Source: JBCCYM01 sp039190005 (GTDB lineage Bacteria > Pseudomonadota > Gammaproteobacteria > UBA12402). Taken from it: a stretch of DNA of 11,254 nucleotides. The DNA lies in NCBI GenBank assembly GCA_039190005.1, contig JBCCYM010000058.1:1-11254 (forward strand). Reading direction: 5' to 3'. Shown here in pieces: positions 5,340 to 11,254 of the stretch. The notes beneath the pieces are model-generated. The model saw only the letters and a list, made by a program, of their open reading frames with translations. It ran no database searches and was not told the DNA's origin. Every line of letters begins with the position of its first letter. Within the stretch, counting starts at the first letter, position 1. The position numbers and the translations under genes were made by a program.

Positions 5340-7102
5340 GTGATACTACACAAAAAGTAAATCTAAAAAATGATTTCAGTATTTACAGTCGTTTGTTTAT
5401 CTATGTGCGCCCTTATCTACTTGCCATTATTATTTCATTCATTGCTAACGCGATTTATTCAGCCATTGACGCCGGTTTGGTCTATTCGATTAAACCGATT
5501 TTAAACAAAGGCTTCGATAGCCATAACACATTTTATGTCAAATATCTCCCGCCCTTAGTCATTGTGGTATTTCTTGCTCGTGGCTTAGCGAATGTTACCG
5601 GCAACTGTACCATGACATATGCGGCTCGCAGCGTTATCATGCGCATCAGGCAAACTGTCTTCGCCCATTTGCTGAAACTGCCAGCGTCATTTTATGACAA
5701 AAATACCAGTGGAAAAATTTTGTCGGTGATTCTGTTTAATGTCGAGCAGATATCAAACGCCACCGCCAACGCCCTGATTGTCATTACCCAATCGGGATTT
5801 CTGGTCATTGGGCTATTGTATGTCATGCTCTCCATAAGTTGGAAATTAACACTGTTTTTTATTATCGCCGCGCCGATTATTTTGACATTGATACGCTATA
5901 GCACCAAACGCGCTCGCCGCATCGGTTATCGCCTTCAAGACGTGATGGGTAACGTTACCGCCACCGCGGAAGAAGTGACGAAAGGCTATCGATTAGTGCG
6001 CACATTTGGTAATGAAGACTATGAATTTAAAAAATTCAAAGCGTTAACTAAATTACACCGTCGCCGCGAAGTACAGAATGCCATCATTAAATACACATCT
6101 GTTTCCAGCGTGCAAGTCGTTATTGGTGTTGTCATCGCGATCATTATTTATTTAACCCTATCCCATCATGTGAATATGGACGCGGGTTCTTTTATTTCAC
6201 TCATCGCCGCGGCCATAGCCATTCTCAAACCGTTTAAAAATATTACACGGCTGAATAATACCTTACAACAAGCGCTTGCCGGCGCGCAAAGCGTGTTTTC
6301 TTTACTCGACAAAGAAACAGAAAAAGATACCGGCAACCGACAAATTGAAAATGTCCAAGGAAAAATCACTTACCAAAATGTGTCTTTTGCCTATCCTGAG
6401 GCGGATAAAACCGTATTACATCATATTGATTTAACCATTGAACCCGGACAAATGATCGCTTTCGTCGGACACTCCGGTGGCGGCAAGAGCACACTGATGA
6501 GTTTATTACTGCGCTTCTATGATGATTACACCGGCAATATCTTGATTGATGATACCGACATTCGCGAATTCACCCTAGCCAGCTTACGCCATCAGTTTTC
6601 TTTTGTCTCACAGAACGTGCAATTATTTAATGACACGATCGCACATAATATTGCCTACGGCGACGCATTAGATACTAATAAAGAAAAAATAATTCATGCC
6701 GCCAAGATGGCTTATATCTGGGATTTCATTAATGCCCTACCGCAAGGCTTGGAGACGGCTGTTGGCGAAAACGGTTTAAAACTATCGGGAGGACAACGAC
6801 AACGTATTGCCATCGCGCGCGCGATCTTCAAAGACGCGCCCATTTTAATTTTTGATGAAGCAACCGCATCCTTGGATACTGAATCAGAACGCTATATTCA
6901 AAATGCGCTGCAAGAAATCGCTAAAAATCGCACCACATTGGTGATCGCCCACCGTTTATCAACAATACAACAAGCTGATAAAATTATTGTGATTGACCAT
7001 GGTAACATTGTTGAAACCGGTAGTCATGAGGCATTACTGGCGCGCGATGGCTACTATACTAAATTGCACAAACTTCAGTTTGAATCACAGCCTTCTCAAT
7101 GA
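5336..7102 (+). CDS. msbA: Lipid A export ABC transporter, permease/ATPase
   Basis: MsbA is a homodimeric half-transporter that flips core-lipid A from the inner to the outer leaflet of the inner membrane. At 588 residues it is close to E. coli MsbA (582). The first 320 residues or so are the transmembrane domain, with hydrophobic segments at about 22-48, 68-85, 143-180 and 255-300. The nucleotide-binding domain follows: Walker A GHSGGGKST (378-386, K384), Q loop Q426, signature LSGGQ (483-487), Walker B ILIFDE (503-508, E508) and H-loop H539. Everything needed for ATP hydrolysis is present. The start overlaps folD by 4 bp and the stop overlaps lpxK by 4 bp (ATGA each time). The direct lpxK neighbour, as in E. 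coli, separates it from other type 1 ABC exporters. Confidence 0.95.
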   Translation: MSDTTQKVNLKNDFSIYSRLFIYVRPYLLAIIISFIANAIYSAIDAGLVYSIKPILNKGFDSHNTFYVKYLPPLVIVVFLARGLANVTGNCTMTYAARSVIMRIRQTVFAHLLKLPASFYDKNTSGKILSVILFNVEQISNATANALIVITQSGFLVIGLLYVMLSISWKLTLFFIIAAPIILTLIRYSTKRARRIGYRLQDVMGNVTATAEEVTKGYRLVRTFGNEDYEFKKFKALTKLHRRREVQNAIIKYTSVSSVQVVIGVVIAIIIYLTLSHHVNMDAGSFISLIAAAIAILKPFKNITRLNNTLQQALAGAQSVFSLLDKETEKDTGNRQIENVQGKITYQNVSFAYPEADKTVLHHIDLTIEPGQMIAFVGHSGGGKSTLMSLLLRFYDDYTGNILIDDTDIREFTLASLRHQFSFVSQNVQLFNDTIAHNIAYGDALDTNKEKIIHAAKMAYIWDFINALPQGLETAVGENGLKLSGGQRQRIAIARAIFKDAPILIFDEATASLDTESERYIQNALQEIAKNRTTLVIAHRLSTIQQADKIIVIDHGNIVETGSHEALLARDGYYTKLHKLQFESQPSQ

Positions 7103-8121
7103 GCACGCGTCTTATTCGCCATTGGTATCAACATCGGCTGACACTACTAACTCTTATCCTGCTCCCCTTTTCCTATTTATTTATAGCGATAGTCTATCTG
7201 CGACAACGCTTATACGCTTGGGGGCTACTCAAAACAAGCCGATTCCCAGTGCCGATTATTGTTGTCGGCAATATTACTGTCGGCGGCACCGGTAAAACAC
7301 CCCTGGTGATTTATCTGGTTCAACAACTGCAAAAAATGGGACATCGTCCAGCCATTGTTAGTCGCGGCTATGGTGGCAGTGCTAAAACTACCCTGTTGGT
7401 AAACGCGGATACTGACCCGCGACACTGTGGTGACGAACCGGCGTTAATGGCGCGACGATTACACTGCCCGATTGTCATTGGCGCGTCACGGGTTCAAGCG
7501 GTAAAAAAACTGCTGGAAAACGTACCGACCTGTACAATTATCATCAGTGATGATGGATTGCAACATTACGCCTTAGCGCGTGCTATAGAAATTGCGCTTA
7601 TCGATGGGCAACGCCAACTAGGCAACCGCCGTTGCTTACCCGCCGGTCCTTTACGGGAATTACCCGCGCGTTTAAAGCAAGTCGATTTTGTTGTCACAAA
7701 TGGAAAATCAGCCCATCACTTCGACCATGACGCGACGATGCGTTTACAAGCCGATCATCATCTCCACCATGTGAATGATCAACCTAAAAAGCCATGCGGT
7801 GACATACGAGCGAAAACTGTCCACGCGATTGCCGCCATTGCCAATCCACAGCGTTTTTTTGACACATTACGCCAGCTTGGCTTTACAATTATTGCGCACA
7901 GCTTTCCCGACCATTATTTTTTCAAAAAAGAAGACATTTGTTTTTCTGATGATAAAATAGTGATTATGACTGAAAAAGACGCGGTAAAATGTCGAAGGTT
8001 TGCCGATCAAAGACATTATTATTTACCGGTCAACGCGGACTTTGACAATGATTTTTGTCAAATGATACTAAACCGATTAACTGATAAAGGCTATCCATGT
8101 CCCAAAAACGATTCAAATTAA
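7099..8121 (+). CDS. lpxK: Tetraacyldisaccharide 4'-kinase
   Basis: LpxK phosphorylates the 4' position of the tetraacyl disaccharide to make lipid IVA, at the cytoplasmic face of the inner membrane. The 340 residues compare with 328 in E. coli. An N-terminal hydrophobic segment (about 14-34) anchors the protein. Then come the P-loop VGGTGKT (61-67, K66), SRGYGG (88-93), GDEP (111-114), SDDGLQH (150-156), PAGPLRE (181-187), FPDHY (269-273) and TEKDAVK (291-297), all typical of the family. It follows msbA with ATGA overlap. Its 3' end overlaps the next gene by 25 bp. No missing residue is apparent. Confidence 0.96.
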   Translation: MSTRLIRHWYQHRLTLLTLILLPFSYLFIAIVYLRQRLYAWGLLKTSRFPVPIIVVGNITVGGTGKTPLVIYLVQQLQKMGHRPAIVSRGYGGSAKTTLLVNADTDPRHCGDEPALMARRLHCPIVIGASRVQAVKKLLENVPTCTIIISDDGLQHYALARAIEIALIDGQRQLGNRRCLPAGPLRELPARLKQVDFVVTNGKSAHHFDHDATMRLQADHHLHHVNDQPKKPCGDIRAKTVHAIAAIANPQRFFDTLRQLGFTIIAHSFPDHYFFKKEDICFSDDKIVIMTEKDAVKCRRFADQRHYYLPVNADFDNDFCQMILNRLTDKGYPCPKNDSN

Positions 8122-8522
8122 ATACATCTATTCTAACACTTAGCATCCTGCTATTTTTTATCATATCCACCTGCAAAGCCAATAATAATCCACCAAGCAA
8201 GCATCCATCGCCCCCTGATAAAGCAAGCTTTGTCAGCGCCAAAAACCCTGAATACCGCCTAAGCCTAGCAAGCAATCCCAGCACCGGTTACCATTGGTAT
8301 ATCGTCTCATACAAGCCTGAATTTATGCGTCTGGCATCCTATCAGTTTGATCAACCAACATCGAACAAAATAGGCAGTGGTGGGCAAGAAACCTGGTTGT
8401 TCAAACTGAATCCCATCGCGTTCAAAGCGCCAATGTTGTTAAAAATAAACATGATTTACGCGCGACCGTTTGAACTCGATAAAGGCGAAAAACATACATT
8501 TTATATTGTAACTGGCGAATAG
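8097..8522 (+). CDS. Chagasin-type cysteine peptidase inhibitor (family I42), exported
   Basis: Chagasin-family inhibitors block papain-like cysteine peptidases by inserting three loops into the active-site cleft. All three loop motifs are present in order in this 141-residue protein: NPSTGYHW (60-67, the NPTTGY loop), GSGGQETW (93-100, the GxGG loop) and ARPFE (122-126, the RPW/F loop). The N-terminus has basic residues, a hydrophobic core (about 11-25) and C26. A Sec signal cleaved near A28 or a lipoprotein modified at C26 is possible; STC is a poor lipobox. A short Pro/Ser/Lys-rich linker follows (30-45). The ATG at 8097 overlaps lpxK by 25 bp and has AAAGG six bases upstream. fadD starts 10 bp after its stop. 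The target could be a host or endogenous peptidase, which the sequence does not tell. Confidence 0.9.
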   Translation: MSQKRFKLNTSILTLSILLFFIISTCKANNNPPSKHPSPPDKASFVSAKNPEYRLSLASNPSTGYHWYIVSYKPEFMRLASYQFDQPTSNKIGSGGQETWLFKLNPIAFKAPMLLKINMIYARPFELDKGEKHTFYIVTGE

Positions 8523-8532
8523 TGAGGTTGTT

Positions 8533-10188
8533 TTGGAAAAAATATGGTTAAAACAGTATCCCACCGGTGTACCGGAAGACATAACGATTGATGACAATGC
8601 CAATCTCATTGATTTTTTTGAGTCGATAAGCCATCAGTTTGCCGATAAAACAGCATTCCGAAATTTCGGTCACAGTATGAGCTACGCTAAACTTGACGCT
8701 GATTCACAAGCATTAGCCGCTTACTTGCAACAACAGAACCTACAAAAAGGCGATCGCGTCGCCATCATGATGCCCAATCTGCTGCAATATCCCGTGGCAT
8801 TATTTGCCATTCTGCGCGCCGGTATGGTCGCCGTCAATGTCAATCCGCTATACACGGCGCCAGAAGTTGCCAGTCAACTCAATGACGCGCAAGCAAGCGC
8901 TATTATTGTGTTGTCAAATTTTGCCAGCACAGTGGCAGCAGTAGCCGAGAAAACAACCTTAAAACATATGATTGTCACCGATCTCGGTGATATGCTACCG
9001 TCACTGAAAAGAATCACCATCAATTTTATCGCGAAATATATTAAAAAAATGGTACCGGCATTTAAACTGCCGCAAGCTATCCACTGGCGTGACATGTTAG
9101 CGCGCGGTCAGCAATTACACTACAAACGTCCTGATATCAGCGGTGATGACATCGCTTTTCTCCAATACACTGGCGGCACAACTGGGAAAAGCAAAGGGAC
9201 CATGCTTACTCACCGCAATATCATCGCCAATACCGAACAAGCTTATGTCTGGTTTAAACAACTCATCGCGGGAAAGGAAGCGATTGTCGCTGTTGCCGCG
9301 CTACCGCTTTACCATATCTTCGCGCTGGTCGCTAATTTATTTTTATTCATGCGCTTTGGACAAACAAACTTACTGGTTACCAATCCGCGTGATATCCACG
9401 GTTTTATCAAACTGCTCAAACAGGAAAAATTTTCAGTCATCATTGGCGTTAACACGCTATTCAACGCGCTCATTAATCACAAAGATTTTGCTAAACTCGA
9501 TTTTTCGCGTCTCTTAATTGGTTTAGGTGGCGGCATGGCAGTACAAGAATCCATTGCTGAAAAATGGAAAAACATTGTTGGCAAATTACTGATGGAAGGT
9601 TACGGTCTCACAGAGGCATCCCCTATTGTCGCAGTAATGCCGTTTAACCAAACAGAATTTGACGGCAGCATTGGCTTGCCGTTACCGTCAACAGAAATTA
9701 AAATTATCGATGATGACGGCAAAGAACTGCCTCAAGGTGAAACTGGCGAACTCTGTGTTCGTGGACCACAGGTGATGAAAGGTTATTGGCAGCAAGCTGA
9801 AGAGACAAAAATGGTACTCAGCGAAGACGGTTGGTTAAAAACCGGTGATATGGCGCGCGTGGATGACATCGGTCGTGTTTATCTTGTCGACCGAAAAAAA
9901 GATATGATCCTGGTCTCCGGTTTTAATGTCTACCCGAATGAAATTGAAGATATACTGGTATCCCATCCAGGCATTAAAGAAGCTGCTGTTATTGGTGTCG
10001 CCGCCAAGTCAAGAGGCGAAGCCGTCAAAGCGTTTATTGTCAAGCAAGAAGAGTCACTCACTGAGGAAAATGTTAGAACTTACTGTCGCGAACATCTTAC
10101 CGCCTATAAACGCCCTAAATTTATTGAATTCCGCGATGAGTTACCAAAAAACAACGTCGGCAAAATACTGCGTCGGGCGTTGCGATAA
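8533..10188 (+). CDS. fadD: Long-chain fatty acid-CoA ligase (TTG start)
   Basis: FadD activates long-chain fatty acids to acyl-CoA through an acyl-adenylate at the inner membrane, for beta-oxidation or lipid synthesis. The 551 residues (E. coli 561) carry the AMP-binding P-loop YTGGTTGKSKG (212-222), YGLTE (357-361), the fatty-acyl-CoA synthetase signature around DGWLKTGD (432-439), VDRKKDMI (452-459) and the C-terminal catalytic lysine K544 in NVGKILRR. The N-terminus MEKIWLKQYP resembles E. coli FadD closely. This supports TTG at 8533 as start: GAGG lies six bases upstream and the next in-frame ATG is far inside the protein. It is the last gene of the operon. No clear intrinsic terminator follows. 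Its place behind lipid A genes may link fatty acid salvage to envelope synthesis, which is inference. Confidence 0.95.
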   Translation: MEKIWLKQYPTGVPEDITIDDNANLIDFFESISHQFADKTAFRNFGHSMSYAKLDADSQALAAYLQQQNLQKGDRVAIMMPNLLQYPVALFAILRAGMVAVNVNPLYTAPEVASQLNDAQASAIIVLSNFASTVAAVAEKTTLKHMIVTDLGDMLPSLKRITINFIAKYIKKMVPAFKLPQAIHWRDMLARGQQLHYKRPDISGDDIAFLQYTGGTTGKSKGTMLTHRNIIANTEQAYVWFKQLIAGKEAIVAVAALPLYHIFALVANLFLFMRFGQTNLLVTNPRDIHGFIKLLKQEKFSVIIGVNTLFNALINHKDFAKLDFSRLLIGLGGGMAVQESIAEKWKNIVGKLLMEGYGLTEASPIVAVMPFNQTEFDGSIGLPLPSTEIKIIDDDGKELPQGETGELCVRGPQVMKGYWQQAEETKMVLSEDGWLKTGDMARVDDIGRVYLVDRKKDMILVSGFNVYPNEIEDILVSHPGIKEAAVIGVAAKSRGEAVKAFIVKQEESLTEENVRTYCREHLTAYKRPKFIEFRDELPKNNVGKILRRALR

Positions 10189-10239
10189 AATGACTAAACA
10201 TTTTTGTAATCATTGATAGATTCATAATGTTATCTTACA

Positions 10240-10334
10240 AATTAATCGAATTGATAGCAGTTCAACCATTTATGCCATCGCACATTTTTTGCAGTAGATT
10301 ACTTGCACACAAAATCATCAATAATTAATCGAAT
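10240..10334. repeat. Pair of 12-bp direct repeats at the fadD/orphan gene boundary
   Basis: AATTAATCGAAT occurs at 10240-10251 and again at 10323-10334, 83 bp apart. The second copy overlaps the last codons of the orphan gene. The 129 bp between fadD and that gene hold no coding sequence. A partial dyad TGCAGTA/TACTTGCA (about 10290-10307) has no T run after it on either strand. The repeats could be traces of an insertion or chance in A+T-rich DNA. Confidence 0.4.
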
Positions 10335-11254
10335 CTTTCTTTGCTTGTGTAAAATCAGGAGTTATATAATATTTTTCAGGATTAGGAATATTGAGCACCT
10401 TTTTGATGATAGTTAATGCATCATCTATGTAAGAAAGGTTGCTTATACCTAATTCAATTTTAGTTTTCACCTTGTCATTATATCCTTGTTTTTGCAATTT
10501 TTTTATATATGGCGTATCGGTGGTATTAAGGTCTATAATAATGCTATTTTCTCCGGGGAAAAACATATCCAAGGTTTGGTTGTAATCTTTATTTTCAAAT
10601 AACTGCGTATAATGTAATCTACCAAAAGGAATAATAATTATTGGCGCATGATTATACTTTATACTATATTCTTTAATTCGTCTTGAAATTATATAGTGGC
10701 ATAAAAAAATACGATAAAGCTTATAGATTTTTGAACCTGTGATATTAAGTTGCTTACTATATTTTTCCTGCTGTAGAAATTTCTTATAATTGGAAATAAA
10801 TTTAAAAACTTTCATGCGATGCGTTGGATTATTCATAAAATAGCCAGCATGTAATATCTGTGTATAAAATTGATGATGTAGTTTTTTTATATTAGATTTC
10901 TCTGTCTTGTGTAAAATGGTGATTGCATCTTCAAGATCATATGAAGGAATACCGTAATAATTACATATTGCTGCATTAAAAACAGATCCGTTTATGCAAC
11001 GCATTATATGACTTCCTCTAAGGTATGCTTTCTGTGTATTAATAACCTGTATACGATCTTTTTGATGCCCCGGAATAATATAACCACGATTTTCACCACC
11101 TAAAAATTTAGCGACAGTATTATACATCGTGCGATTATATCCACTGATATTTTCATCCTGCGGTTCAATTCCATGACTTGAAAAATATTTTTTTATATCA
11201 AAATTATATTTTGAAAAATATTTTGGAACAACCGTCCCATTTTTTGTAGAAAAA
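10318..11254 (-). CDS. A+T-rich orphan protein, C-terminal part (5' end beyond right edge)
   Basis: I do not recognise a family. The reading frame is open without a stop from the right edge (11253) to TGA at 10318-10320, giving at least 311 residues. The ATG at 11127 lies inside this frame, has no ribosome binding site and is unlikely to be the true start. The protein is rich in Lys, Tyr, Asn and Ile, lacks an obvious transmembrane segment or P-loop, and has a hydrophobic strand-like stretch (APIIIIPFGRLHY) in its second half. Codon use is strongly biased to A/T-ending codons, unlike the neighbouring operon, which suggests horizontal acquisition or relaxed selection. It converges on fadD. A secreted effector of an intracellular bacterium is conceivable, but nothing in the visible part proves it. 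Confidence 0.75.
   Translation of the reverse strand, partial: FSTKNGTVVPKYFSKYNFDIKKYFSSHGIEPQDENISGYNRTMYNTVAKFLGGENRGYIIPGHQKDRIQVINTQKAYLRGSHIMRCINGSVFNAAICNYYGIPSYDLEDAITILHKTEKSNIKKLHHQFYTQILHAGYFMNNPTHRMKVFKFISNYKKFLQQEKYSKQLNITGSKIYKLYRIFLCHYIISRRIKEYSIKYNHAPIIIIPFGRLHYTQLFENKDYNQTLDMFFPGENSIIIDLNTTDTPYIKKLQKQGYNDKVKTKIELGISNLSYIDDALTIIKKVLNIPNPEKYYITPDFTQAKKDSINY

Noticed and set aside
10189..10317. Intrinsic terminator after fadD
   Set aside because: The only dyad (about 10290-10307) is imperfect, and the T run lies on its wrong side for fadD.

Overview
The window looks like a chromosomal segment of a gammaproteobacterium. Four things point that way: the tRNA-Tyr/tRNA-Gly/tRNA-Thr/tuf cluster (as in the E. 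coli tufB locus), the msbA-lpxK pair for lipid A, an E. coli-like FadD, and an E. coli-like FolD. Moderate A+T content, a eukaryote-like ornithine decarboxylase paired with a deoxyhypusine-synthase homologue, a chagasin-type peptidase inhibitor and an A+T-rich orphan gene would fit an intracellular lineage such as Legionellales. That placement is inference only.

Layout. Positions 1-1015 (minus strand) hold a stable-RNA/translation operon: a promoter with a perfect -35 box, tRNA-Tyr, tRNA-Gly, tRNA-Thr and the first 153 codons of tuf, which runs off the left edge. Positions 1143-3519 (minus) hold a two-gene polyamine unit: a clear promoter, a structured leader of about 106 nt, an ornithine decarboxylase, then a deoxyhypusine-synthase-like protein that keeps the catalytic lysine but appears to have lost several spermidine-contacting residues. 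Positions 3520-3777 have no gene but carry several dyad symmetries, including a perfect inverted repeat with 16-bp arms. Positions 3778-4254 (minus) encode a secreted protein with eight cysteines in its mature part, of unknown function, with its own promoter.

Positions 4464-10188 (plus) form a tight five-gene operon: folD, msbA, lpxK, an I42-family cysteine-peptidase inhibitor, and fadD. Three junctions overlap (4, 4 and 25 bp) and the last gap is 10 bp, so the genes are probably co-transcribed and translationally coupled. MsbA and LpxK act in lipid A assembly and export, FadD activates fatty acids, FolD supplies one-carbon folates, and the inhibitor is exported. From 10318 to the right edge (minus) lies the 3' part of a much more A+T-rich gene with no family I recognise, convergent with fadD.

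Most of the window is housekeeping. The parts most worth a second look are the ODC/DHS-like pair and its possible attenuator leader, the dyad-rich intergenic region at 3520-3777, the inhibitor inside a lipid A operon, and the orphan gene at the right edge.
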